Position numbers and translations under genes: made by a program
From: Tetracentron sinense
Lineage: Eukaryota > Streptophyta > Magnoliopsida > Trochodendrales > Trochodendraceae
NCBI GenBank assembly: GCA_015143295.1
Contig: CM026554.1
Coordinates: 26,691,215-26,755,214 of the forward strand
Length of the DNA stretch: 64,000 nt
Reading direction: 5' to 3'
Notes under the pieces: model-generated
Databases searched by the model: none
The model's input: the letters and a program-made list of their open reading frames with translations, nothing else
Told to the model about the DNA's origin: nothing
In this document: piece after piece, positions 34,565 to 45,288 of the stretch
How the letters are laid out: each line of letters starts with the position of its first letter
Numbering within the stretch: position 1 is the first letter of the stretch

Positions 34565-34908
34565 CATGACAAGCATAAGCATTCTAGGAAGAAGGGTCTC
34601 CCTTCCCTCACAAGTAGTTTACTTTTCCAAGCAAGCATGAAAAGACATGGCATGACAAGCACAAGCATTCTAGGAAGAAGGGTCTCCCTTCCCTCACAAG
34701 TAGTTTACTTTTCCAAGCAAGCATGACAAGACATGGCATGACAAGCACAAGCATTCTAGGAAGAAGGGTCTCCCTTCCCTCACAAGTAGTTTACTTTTCC
34801 AAGCAAGCATGACAAGATATGGCATGACAAGCACAAGTATTCTAGGAAGAAGGGTCTCCCTTCCCTCACAAGTAGTTTACTTTCCAAGCAAGCATGACAT
34901 GGCATGAC
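34565..34908. repeat. Four 86-bp tandem units in solo LTR
   Basis: Units start CATGACAAGC at 34565, 34651, 34737 and 34823. Each contains 'attctaggaagaagggtctc' and 'acaagtagtttactt'; nearly identical to one another. Confidence 0.92.
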
Positions 34909-35583
34909 ACGCATGATATGACAAGATAAGACAAACATGACAAGTTTCAAGCACGGAAATGGTATTTCCAATCAAGTCAAGTGCACAAGGTTTTCAAGGG
35001 TTTTATCGGCTTTTCTGAATGCAAGCATGATTACAAACTAATTTACTTCCTTGTATGATATGAACTGTTCCTATTTTATATATATATATGTGTGCATTGC
35101 TATCTCATGCTATGACTATTGGTTAGTATTTAGTACCCGCTGAGTATTCCAAGCTCAGCCGTACTTCTTATGTCGGCAGGTGATGGCGGAGCAGCTGCTC
35201 CTTTTGATGTCTGTGCTCCGAGCCCTTGGGTGGAGGAGGAGTACATCGAGGAACCTTTGGAGGAACCTCCAGTAGAGGGTTACCATTAGGTGGTTGTAGA
35301 TTCTGAGTGAATAGCTGTGGGCGAGATGAGAGATATACATTCATGTATTTTGGCGGGTCTGTCTGCACTTTCTTTTGGTTACTTTTGTATAAACTTGGAT
35401 TTGCGTATGTATATACATAGAGGTTTGATAGACTTCCGCTGTGCTTTATGGTTATGTTTCCGCTATAATGTCCTCTATTGTATATGCTCTGTGGGTTTTG
35501 CAGGTTGGTTGCCAAGCAAGTCATGATTAGTCGTCCAAAGTTCACTCTAACTCCTAGGGTGGGTTTTGGGTCGCGACAATGGG

Positions 35584-35818
35584 GGTGCGTGAGCCCTAGT
35601 GTCTTGGTCTCCAAGTTTTAATAAAACTCCACCTTTTACATTTATGTTTCTTATTTACCAAGATTGGAATCTAATCCCATAATTTAAGGAGTTATTATAT
35701 AATAATTATTTAACAAACATAATCCTAATCTAATTAGGAAACTCTAAGTGGGCGCCCCACCCTAGGGTTTTATTCCATGGGCTTGGGCCCATTAATAAGG
35801 TCCATACTTTATGGGTTT
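35584..35818 (-). repeat. E7 right LTR, piece 3
   Basis: Collinear with 18445-18672 ('cttggtctccaagtttta', 'ctaagtgggcgccccacc'). Ends in the GGTTT target site of E5. Confidence 0.85.
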
Positions 35819-36033
35819 TGTAGCACCCCGGACTTTTTCATCCTTAATGAATAACACCTTCGTAGCTAATTGGCCATTTTTTTTTTAGTCTAATTAATAA
35901 ATAAGGGAGAAATCGGAAATTCCGAAACATCAGAAATGTTCGTTTTCGAAAGACGGATCCAACGCAAGTTGAATCGTCGAAATCGGACGAACGAGTCAAA
36001 AGATATGGTCAAAACAGTCGGGACCAGTAGAGC

Positions 36034-36218
36034 ACCGATCGCTCGGTCCACGGAGCGATCGATCGGTCCAAAACCGATCGATCGGTATCTATCGACTGGT
36101 GGAAAATTTTGTATGAGGAAATTTTCCAGAGAGCATGTTTTTGACCGGTCAATCGGTCAAGAACACCGATCGCTCGGTAGGAAACCGATCGATCGGTCAT
36201 TAACACCGATCGCTCGGT
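36034..36218. repeat. CCGATCG palindrome cluster, E5 5' LTR
   Basis: Seven copies (36034, about 36055, 36073, 36143, 36165, 36184, 36205) around the spacer GGAAATTTTCCAGAGAG. The matching cluster in the 3' LTR (46655-46798) lacks two units, about 40 bp. Confidence 0.9.
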
Positions 36219-37195
36219 CTTCGCGTTTTGCAAAAATTTCAGTAAGGGTGTTTTTGTCTTTTGGGTGTTAAACCCTTACCCATAAGGGTTCGCTCGACCC
36301 TTTGAGCCCTCATTCACAACCCTTAGACATTTTGAGAGCTAGAGAGTGAGAAGAAGAGGGTTTTGACCTAGGGTTTCCATTGAGGAAGAAATCAAAGGGG
36401 TGGACCATCCTAGGTCGTCCTCAAACTTGGATTTGCTTCAAGTTCAAGGCTCAAGCTCGTGTGGGAGCCACTCTCCAAGCTAGGGCAGCCATCTCACGTA
36501 CGTTTTGAAAGGGGTTTCTTCCCCAACTCGAGTCTTCCTCAAGCAAGGGTTGTTCCCTACCCTTTTGGAGCTTTAATCAAGTTTCCCACCAAGGATCAAG
36601 CCTTGAGCAAGGTTAGTGCACCCTACTAACTTACCCTAGCAATAAATCTAGGTTTTCCTTATGAAATGTGATTTATGCTATTATGTTTGCCTCCTATATG
36701 AAATGTATCATCTCCAATGAACCTAAATAAGATAAGAAAAGGGTATGAATGTGTGTGGGTGTTGATGTGGCGATTGGATGCCAAGATGTATGTTGTGTGA
36801 TGTGTGTGATGGAAATGGTGGATGGGTACTTTACCAATAATGAACTTACCTTGATGTTTGGATGGAAGATATGCGCTAAAAAAGAACACGATAAATCATT
36901 AAGAAACATTGCATGTGCTGTGTTTGACAAAATGCCTAAATTATGAATAAATGATCTAAAGGAAGAATATGGAAATGGGTTTTATGCATGCGTTCTTATA
37001 AACGATAAATTGATCAAATGTTATGCAAACTACTTATGTTACCTATGTTCATATCATGAATTGAATTGTAATGTCATATCTTGGTTATTCCCATTATCAT
37101 GATTGTCACTAGGGACACGTACACGAGCACGCATGATAGCATGAACCGAGATTTCAAGAGCATGTGCATATAATAAACAAGAAGAAAATATTGCA

Positions 37196-37550
37196 TGTCA
37201 AGGAGGTTGGTAGCCCAGGGAGGATTCGGGTACTAACCTCTGGCTCACAAGATAACCCCTAAAACACCTATTGTCAAGGAGGTTGGTAGCCCAAGGACAT
37301 TCGGGTGCTAACCTCTGGCTCACAAGAAAACTAAACAAGTAATAAAAATCACCTATTGTCAAGGAGGTTGGTAGCCCAGGGACATTCGGGTACTAGCCTC
37401 TGGCTCACAAGAAAACCAAACATTGCATATCAAGGAGGTTGGTAGCCCAGGGACATTCGGGTACTAACCTCTGGCTCACAAGTGCATTGCATATCAAGGA
37501 GGTTGGCAGCCCAGGGAGATTCGGGTGCTAGCCTCTGGCTCACAAGTTAC
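37196..37550. repeat. E5 LTR tandem array, five units
   Basis: Units of roughly 55-85 bp with 'aaggaggttggtagcccagg' and 'ctaacctctggctcacaag'. Repeated in the 3' LTR at 47766-48120. The solo LTR 38979-42077 carries 11 units of the same sequence. Confidence 0.92.
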
Positions 37551-38256
37551 GAGATGGAGGTTTACAAGATGATGATTATGCATTCATGCATGCACGCATA
37601 CATGATTTCTACGAGGCATACCGGGACATGACAGGGGTTTTCAAGCATGAGTTTTATCGGCGTTTTCGCATTCATGTACGCACGTCAGGATGCTTGTATT
37701 GTATCATGCCTTATACTGTTTCTTTTGTGATGTTTCTATTACTGCTTGTATGGTATTACTATTGTGTGTTTTTATTATTGTTATAGTCTGCTAGTAGCTT
37801 GTACTCGCTGAGTATTCCATGCTCAGTCGTACTTTCATGTCGGCAGGTACTGAGGGAGCCCTCGACCCGGAGCCTTGGGTCGAGGAAGAGTATATAGAGG
37901 AGAGAGAGCCGGCTATTCCATTACAGTCTCAGGCAGACCGAGACCTCGATGTGTGGCCATACCTCGACTACTGTTGAGGGGAGAGTATGAGAGGGTCTTG
38001 TGTATTTTGATAGGTGAGCCTGTCCACCTTAGACTTAGACATGTCTTGTATTTATGTTAACTTGGAATACTATTTTGGATCATCAGAAGAAATGAAAATT
38101 TGTTTAAGCTTCCGCATATATGTTAGCTTCCGCGCTCTGATTATCGTTGTTAGTACTGTATTTTATCTTGTGCATTACAGGATGGTTTGATAGGTACGTA
38201 GTGTGACACCTAAAATATCCCTAAACTCCTAAGGGGTATTTCGGGGCGTTACAGAG

Positions 38257-38268
38257 TGGTATCAGAGC
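38257..38268 (+). other. E5 primer binding site (tRNA-iMet)
   Basis: TGGTATCAGAGC, three bases after the 5' LTR; exact match to the usual plant initiator tRNA-Met primer site. Confidence 0.95.
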
Positions 38269-38580
38269 TCTAGGCATTAGAGTCCCTAGGGTCACTTGGA
38301 TGATTGAACAAGGTATTAGAATCACCTTAGAGAGTTGTATTCCAAGTATAGACTAACAAGTTAGTCTTAGTCAAAATGGGTTGAACTTCAATTGAACATA
38401 GAGTCCTACGCTAGGAACACGGATTGTATGTTATTCTATTGTGTTATATACCATGTGTACATTATTTGTGTTGTACTTATTAAAAATGCTTGATGAATAT
38501 GTATTGAGTGAATTACGAAATTTGTACTAAATGCGTATCCAAGTTAGACTCATGTTGTATAGTCGTTCTCAGGAGAAATC

Positions 38581-38978
38581 ATGAGACGCAATACCCGGGG
38601 TCGCGGGTACAACACGAGGGGTAATGGAGGTGATACTCCATCGGGTGATGATCAACCCGACTTTGCCCAAGCATTCGCATCCATAGCCGAGACTTTGGCA
38701 ATCGGCCATAAGGCAATCGGCCACTCCGCCTAATGCGGCACTTATACCGGCTCCTCCTAACCGAGCCCAAGCCGGGATAGAAGCTTTTCGGAGGATGAGG
38801 CCTCCAACTTTTTGTGGAAACATTGATCCACTTGTCGCCGAGGGTTGGATTCGGCAACTCGAGAAGATATTCTCGGTATTGGCACCTACGGAAGTGGAAA
38901 GGGTCACTTGGGCCGCCTTTATGCTTGAAGGCGAGGCCGACCATTGGTGGAAGTCTGCACTTCGGACCCGAGAGTTAA
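38581..38978 (+). pseudogene. gag: E5 gag, 5' part
   Basis: Starts MRRNTRGRGYNTRG at 38581, similar to the E4 Gag start. A frameshift near 38728 is followed by the retrotransposon Gag core (FRRMRPPTFCGN, AEGWIRQLEKIF, FMLEGEADHWW). It is cut at 38978 by a solo LTR. The frame on the other side (42083) is the same once the LTR and one target copy are discounted, so the insertion hit a still-open Gag. Confidence 0.9.
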
Positions 38979-39692
38979 TGTAACGCCCCGAAATACCCCC
39001 TAGGAGTTTAGGAATATTTTAGGTGTCACACTACGTACCTATCAAACCATCCTGTAATTCACAAGATAAAATACAGTACTAACAACGATAATCAGAGCGC
39101 GGAAGCTAACATATATGCGGAAGCGTAAACAAATTTTCATTTCTTCTAATGATCCAAAATAGTATTCCAAGTTAACATAAATACAAGACATGTCTAAGTC
39201 TAAGGTGGATAGGCCCACCTATCAAAATATCAAAATACACAAGACCCTCTCATACTCTCCCTTCAACAGTAGTCGAGGTTTGGCCACACATCGAGGTCTC
39301 GGTCCGCCTGAGACTGTAATGGAATAGCCGGCTCTCTCTCCTCTATATACTCTTCCTCGACCAAAGGCTCCGGGTCGAGGGCTCCCTCAGTACCTGCCGA
39401 CATGAAAGTACGGCTGAGCATGGAATACTCAGCGAGTACAAGCTACTAGCAGACCATAACAATAATAAAACACACAATAGTAATATCATACAAGCAGTAA
39501 TAGAAACATCACAAAAGGAACAGTATAAGGCATGATACAATACAAGCATCCTGACGTGCGTACATGAATGCGAAAACGCCGATAAAACTCATGCTTGAAA
39601 ACCCATGTCATGTCCCGGTATGCCTCGTAGAAATCATGTATGCGTGCATGCATGAATGCATGATCATCATCTTGTAAACCACCATCTCGTAA

Positions 39693-40400
39693 CTTGTGAG
39701 CCAGAGGCTAGCACCCGAATCTCCCTGGGCTGCCAACCTCCTTGATATGCAATGCACTTGTGAGCCAGAGGTTAGTACGCGAATGTCCCTGGGCTACCAA
39801 CCTCCTTGATATGAAATGTTTGGTTTTCTTGTGAGCCAGAGGCTAGCACCCGAATGTCCCTGGGCTACCAACCTCCTTGTTATGCAATGCACTTGTGAGC
39901 CAGAGGCTAGCACCCGAATGTCCCTGGGCTACCAACCTCCTTGTTATGCAATGCACTTGTGAGCCAGAGGCTAGCACCCGAATGTCCCTAGGCTACCAAC
40001 CTCCTTGTTATGAAATGCACTTGTGAGCCAGAGGCTAGTACTCGATTTTCCCTGGGCTACCAACCTCCTTGTTATGAAATGCACTTGTGAGCCAGAGGCT
40101 AGCACCCGAATGTCCCTAGGCTACCAACCTCCTTGTTATGAAATGCACTTGTGAGCCAGAGGTTAGTACCCGAATGTCCCTGGGCTACCAACCTCCTTGT
40201 TATACAATGCACTTGTGAGCCAGAGGCTAGCACCCGAATGTCCCTGGGCTACCAACCTCCTTGTTATGAAATGCACTTGTGAGCCAGAGGTTAGTACCCG
40301 AATGTCCCTGGGCTACCAACCTCCTTGTTATGCAATGCACTTGTGAGCCAGAGGCTAGCACCCGAATGTCCCTGGGCTACCAACCTCCTTGACATGCAAT
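39693..40400. repeat. Eleven-unit tandem array, about 63 bp units
   Basis: Each unit contains 'cttgtgagccagagg', 'cacccgaatgtccctgggct' and 'accaacctccttg'. It is the reverse complement of the five-unit array in the E5 LTRs, so array length varies within the family. Confidence 0.93.
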
Positions 40401-41390
40401 ATTTTCTTGTTGTTTATTATATGCACATGCTCTTGAAATCTCGGTTCATGCTATCATGTGTGCTCACGTGCGTGCCAATAATAACAATCGTGGGAATGCG
40501 CTTAACAAAAGAGATATGACATTACAATTCAATTCATAATATTAGCATAGGTAACTTAAGTAATTCACATGACATTGGATCAATTCATCGTCTATAAGAA
40601 CACATGCATAAAACCTATTTCCATTTTCTTCATTTAAACCATTTATTCATAGTTTAGGTATTTTGTCAAACACATAGTATGCAATTTTCCTTCATGGTTC
40701 ATTTCCATCCTTTTAGTGCATATTTTCCATTCAATCACACAAAGGTAAGTTTATTATTTGTGCAATGCCCATCCTCCATTATCCAACCCACAACCCACAC
40801 ATACCATACATCACCCATTCGGCATCCAATCGCCACATCCAACATTCCATCCACACATCCACATGTTTTCCATTATCTTGTTTATATTTAATGGAGGATA
40901 ACACATTTCATAAGGAGGAAAACATAATATAAAGAATCACATTTTTATATAGAAAACCTAGATCTTTGCTAGGGTAAGTTAGTAGGGTGTACTAACCTTA
41001 GATGAAGGCTTGATCCTTGGTAGAAACCTTGATTGAAGCTCCAACTTGAAAGAAGAACACCTTTGCTTGAAGGAGACTTGAGTTGGGGAAGAAACCCCTT
41101 TCAAAAACGTGCTTGGGTTGCTGCCCTAGCTTGGAGAACGCTCTCCATGAGTGCTTGAGCCGTGATTTTGGAGAAAAACCGGACTTGAAGTGATCTAGGG
41201 TCTCAAAACCCCTTTGATTCTTCTCCAAAAGAAAAACCCTAGCTTAGGAAACCCTTTCTCCTCTCTTCTAATCCCCCAAATCCTCTAAGTGTTGAGAATG
41301 AGCCCTAAAGGCTCGGGTTAAACTCTTAAGGTAAGAGTGAACCGACCAAAAGACCATAATACCCTTACTAAAATTTCTGCAAAAAACACG

Positions 41391-41665
41391 AGTGCTGAAC
41401 ACGTCGAGCTGTGAATAGTGCCAAACACGTTGTGCTGTGAATAGTGCCAAACACGTCGTGCTGTGAATAGTGCCAAACACGTCGTGCTGTGAATAGTACC
41501 GAACACATTGTGCTGTGAATAGTGCCAAACACGTTGTGCTGTGAATAGTGCCGAACATGTTGTGCTGTGAATAGTGCCGAACACGTTGTGCTGTGAATAG
41601 TGCCGAACACGTTGTGCTATGAATAGTGCCGAACACGTTGTGCTATGAATAGTGCCGAACACGTT
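41391..41665. repeat. Ten 26-bp GTGAATAGTGCC units
   Basis: Units read GTGCTGTGAATAGTGCC then GAACACGTT, with CTGTGAATAG a short inverted repeat. The array occupies the position of the palindrome cluster of E5 and is close to the arrays in the E4 LTRs. Apparent long ORFs over this array are repeat artefacts. Confidence 0.92.
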
Positions 41666-42082
41666 GTCACGTTGTCTTATGTACAATGTGCCCGTCGTGA
41701 GCTGTACAACGTACACGTTGTTTGCTGTACAACGTACATGTTGTCTGCGGCACAACGTACCCGTTGTCTATTGCACGACGTACCCGTTGTCTGTTGCACG
41801 ACGGCTGCACAACGTATACGTTATCAGAGCTAGAGCTACGTCCTTAGTGCCTTCTGAGCTACGATTGCCTGCAGGTCCAGACTGTTTTGGCCATATCTTT
41901 TGACTCGTTCGTCCGATTTTGATGATTCAACTTGCGTTGGGTTCGTACTTCGAAAAGGAACATTTCTGACATTTTGGAATTTCCAATTTCTTCCTTATTT
42001 ATTAATTAGACTACAAAAACGGCCAATTAGCTACGAAGGTGCTATTCATTAAGGATGAAAAAGTCCGGGGTGCTACAGTTAA

Positions 42083-42919
42083 CCCGGCGAGGTCAAGACT
42101 GGACTTGGGAAGAATTCTTGGAGGTTTTCAACAAGAAGTACTTTCCGGTCGGAATGAAAGAAAAGATGGAAGTCGAATTCATTACCTTGGAGCAAGGTAA
42201 TATGTCAGTAGCGGCTTATGAAGCCAAATTTTCGGAGCTATCTCGATTTGCTCCACACATGATAGTGACCGAGGCTATGAAAGCCCGAAAATTTGAGAGA
42301 GGATTGAAGGCTTACCTCAAGGACCGAGTCTCGATGTTTAGACATGAGATATATTTCGAAGTTGTTGATAAGGCACTTTTGGCCGAGTCAAACTCCGTGG
42401 AGTTTTTCAAAAGAAGAGAAATAGAGAAAGGACAGTCGAGTAGTTCAGGGGAGAAGAGAGCAAGGACTAGCTTGTATCAGTCCGCAGGGCCGGCTCAGTC
42501 ACAGAGGATGTATTCGGCACCACAGGCTCCTCGCTCTTTTGCTCCATCGACCTTTCGCCCGGATACCTCATATGCTCCTCGCCCCGTAGTTACTCAAGCT
42601 ATGGGATATGCTCCTTCCTCCTATTTGCATGATGTCTGCACTCTTTGTGGAATGAGGCATCCAGCAGGAGAATGCCGGAGGGTTTCAGGAAGTTGCTTCC
42701 ATTGTGGTGACCATGGTCACATGGTTAGAGATTGTCCCCGACGTCAATTGCCAGCTCAGTCTTCGAGGAGCAGGCCCCCGATTTGGCAGACATCTCAGCC
42801 TAGCTCTTCTCAGGCTTCGAGGGCCTCACAGTCTATCCGGCCTCCTCGCCCAGCCACACAGGGCCGAGTCTTTGCCTTATCCGAGAGAGACGCACGTGCA
42901 TCCGACGATGTCGTGCAAG
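42083..42919 (+). pseudogene. gag: E5 gag, 3' part with zinc knuckle
   Basis: Continues Gag after the solo LTR: TWEEFLEVFNKKYFPVG, LEQGNMSVAAYEAKFSEL, RKFERGLKAYLKDRV, then a Ser/Pro/Arg-rich tail and the CCHC knuckle CFHCGDHGHMVRDC (about 42696-42738). It ends VFALSERDARASDDVVQG at an AAG/GTACGC junction that I read as a splice donor. If unspliced, the frame runs five codons further and stops at TAA 42934-42936. Confidence 0.93.
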
Positions 42920-43055
42920 GTACGCAAAAATTCTAAAGTCTAAGTTGTGTAAAATTTCTATGGTTTATTATGTGATTATTTATACTAAGGGTTATTCTAT
43001 GTATGATGCTTGTGATTGTTTGAAATCTACTAATAGTAGTTACTTAATCGCATAG
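42920..43055 (+). other. Intron-like segment at the E5 gag/protease junction
   Basis: 136 bp, starting GTACGC and ending ATCGCATAG. T-rich, with a TACTAAT branch-like motif at 43028-43034, about 22 bases before the acceptor. Gag and protease are in different raw frames; removing exactly these 136 bases puts them in one frame (phase 1, inside a Gly codon). The result matches the uninterrupted E4 sequence, where the same Gly codon is continuous. This is an inference from sequence; transcript evidence would settle it. Confidence 0.75.
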
Positions 43056-43534
43056 GTGCTTTATTAGTGAACGAGTGTCTCGCCCGTGTGTTGATCGACA
43101 CAGGATCCACTCACTCCTTTGTGTCACCTAGTTTCACAAAGGGATTTTTGACTGAGTCTACTCCGTTAGAGCGGGAGTTGACCATTGCAACTCCACTCGG
43201 CAAGTTAGTTGATACGGACAAGATATTCAGGGATAGTGTGGTTCAAGTGGGGGAGAATGAACTGTTAGTCGATCTCATCGTCCTAGCTTTTCAAGACTTG
43301 GATTTTGATGTCATCTTAGGGATGGATTGGTTGTCAAACCATCACGGGAATGTTGCATGTTTTGAAAAGATGGTGAATTTCAAGCCGGAAGGAGTTAAGC
43401 CTTTTCATTTCCGAGGATTGAGAGAAAGGGATATTGCTCGCCTTGCAGCTTTGAGCTTAGCGAACCCCGAAGTACAAAACTCCTCGAGGAACTTCCCGGG
43501 TTACCTCCGAATCGGGAGATTGAGTTCGCTATAG
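43056..43534 (+). pseudogene. pol: E5 aspartic protease
   Basis: Retropepsin-type active site [11 protein letters not shown] at about 43088-43120, flap and core to [14 protein letters not shown] (43309-43350). The frame is lost near 43485, where the E4 counterpart has about a dozen more codons ([10 protein letters not shown]), so a small deletion plus frameshift is likely. Confidence 0.9.
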
Positions 43535-44607
43535 AGCTTACTCCGGGCACCGCTCCGATTTCAAGAGCCCCATATAGAATGGCCCCGATAGAGCTTGAAG
43601 AATTGAAGAAGCAAATTGAGGAGTTACAACAACTTGGTTTCATCCAACCAAGTGTGTCACCGTGGGGAGCTCCGGTCCTTTTTGTAAAGAAGAAAGACTA
43701 GTCAATGAGAATGTGTATAGACTACCGTCAGTTGAACAAGGTAACTATCAAGAATCGTTATCCCTTGCCAAGGATTGACGACTTGTTCGACCAACTGAAG
43801 GGAGCGAGATTCTTCTCCAAAATTGATCTTAGATCGGGGTATCATCAATTAAGGATCAAGGCGGAAGATGTTCCGAAGACGGCTTTCAGGACTCGGTATG
43901 GGCATTACGAGTTCCTTGTCATGCCTTTTGGGCTGACGAATGCACCGGCGGCATTCATGGATTTGATGAACCGGGTGTTCCGATCTTACTTGGATCGATG
44001 CGTGATTGTATTCATTGATGATATTTTGGTGTATTCCCAGACACGGGAAGATCACGCACGAGACCTCCGCCTTGCCCTGGATATGTTGAGAGAGCATAGG
44101 CTATATGCCAAATTGATTAAGTGCGAGTTCTAGTTAGAGAAGGTCGCATTTCTTGGACACGTGGTGTCGGCCGAGGGCATTTCTGTAGATCCAGCCAAGG
44201 TTGAGGCAGTCATGAGTTGGGAGAGGCCCAAGAGCGTCACGGAGATATGTAGTTTCCTTGGATTGGCAGGCTACTACCGGAGATTTGTGGAGGGATTCTC
44301 CAGTTTGGCTGCACCTCTCACCTACTTGACAAGGAAAAATGCAAAGTTCAGTTGGAGTGACCGATGTGAAGTAAGTTTCCAAGAGTTGAAGAAACGCCTC
44401 ACCACAGCCCCTGTCCTTACTGTGCCATCTGGACCTTTTGGGTATGAGGTGTATAGTGATGCCTCGCATGTTGGACTCGGGTGTGTCCTAATACAACACA
44501 AGAAGGTCATTGCCTATGCATCAAGGCAGTTGAAAGAGCATGAAAAGAACTACCCCACTCACGACTTGGAGCTTGCGGCGGCCGTGTTTGCACTTAAAAT
44601 TTGGTGA
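43484..44607 (+). pseudogene. pol: E5 reverse transcriptase and RNase H start
   Basis: After the frameshift: [29 protein letters not shown], a TAG at 43699-43701, then the RT core: [31 protein letters not shown], the catalytic [10 protein letters not shown] (about 44011-44040), a TAG at 44131-44133 replacing Trp, then [16 protein letters not shown] and RNase [12 protein letters not shown] with [13 protein letters not shown] at 44605-44607 replaces Arg. Confidence 0.93.
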
Positions 44608-45288
44608 CATTATCTGTACGGGGTGGAGTTCTATGTATACACGGACCACAAGAGCCTCAAGTATCTCTTTTCCCAAAAAGAGCTAAACTTACGACAATGG
44701 CGTTGGATTGAGTTCTTAAAGGACTACGAGTGCACTATCCAATATCACCCGGGAAAAGCAAATGTGGTGGCAGACGCTCTGAGTAGGAAACCATCGGGGT
44801 TGTTGGCTCACATGTTGGTGCGGGAATGGAGACTGTTAGACAATTTGGCAAATCTAGACATCAGTGTGAATGATTCTGTCCGCAGTCCGGTTTTGGCAAA
44901 TGTTACGGTTCGGCCGTACCTTATAGACTTGATCCAGGAGTATCAAGCCACATACACTGACTTGTTGGCTTTCCGGGATAAGGAAGTGGCCAAGGGTAGT
45001 ACGGACTTCTCTCTCACTAGCCAAGGTGCTATTACATTCAAGGGAAGGCTTTGTGTCCCAGCCAATGCAGACCTTCGGAGAGAGATTATGGACGAAGCTC
45101 ACCGGTCTAAGTATACAGTGCATCCCGGGGGGACAAAGATGTATCGGAACATCAAGAGTCACTTTTGGTGGCGAAACATGAAGAGGGAGGTTGCGGAGTA
45201 TGTGGCACGGTGTTTGGTGTGCCAACAGGTGAAAGCAGAGCATTTGAGACCGGCGGGTCTTTTGCAGTCTCTCCCTATTCCCGAGTGA
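44608..45288 (+). pseudogene. pol: E5 RNase H end and integrase zinc-binding domain
   Basis: [17 protein letters not shown] and VVADALSRK complete RNase H. The HHCC domain follows, with [25 protein letters not shown], and [18 protein letters not shown]. Ends at TGA 45286-45288, which replaces the Trp of the usual PEWKWE motif. Confidence 0.93.

Larger units (their letters stand above)
33285..35578 (+). mobile_element. Solo LTR, Tekay family of E4, plus orientation
   Basis: 2294 bp, TGTAGAGCCCC ... GGGTCGCGACA, the reverse complement of the E4 LTR ends. Perfect ATGGG duplications at 33280-33284 and 35579-35583. Palindrome cluster at 33495-33678 and four 86-bp tandem units at 34565-34908. It interrupts the right LTR of E7. 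Confidence 0.93.
35819..38253 (+). repeat. E5 5' LTR
   Basis: 2435 bp, TGTAGCACCCC ... GGGGCGTTACA. Palindrome cluster at 36034-36218 and a five-unit tandem array at 37196-37550. No obvious TATA box between them. Confidence 0.95.
38979..42077 (-). mobile_element. Solo LTR of the E5 family, inverted inside E5 gag
   Basis: 3099 bp, TGTAACGCCCC ... CCGGGGTGCTACA on the plus strand, the reverse of E5 LTR ends. Perfect GTTAA duplications at 38974-38978 and 42078-42082. It is longer than the E5 LTRs because of an 11-unit array (39693-40400). Instead of CCGATCG palindromes it carries ten 26-bp units (41391-41665). Confidence 0.95.

Noticed and set aside
35168-35614. 148-codon minus-strand ORF in the solo LTR
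   Set aside because: It runs across the LTR end into flanking E7 sequence, and the homologous region at 14030-14430 has no matching intact frame.
39693-40400. Regular 63-bp array considered as a CRISPR array
   Set aside because: Units are tandem with no unique spacers, the context is a plant LTR, and the five-unit version occurs in sister LTRs.
41268-41755. Long minus-strand ORFs over the GTGAATAGTGCC array, rich in 'FGTIHSTTCSALF' repeats
   Set aside because: The 26-bp unit is open in several frames at once; the peptides are low-complexity products of the tandem array with no conserved domain. The same holds for 50292-50984 and 58190-58890.
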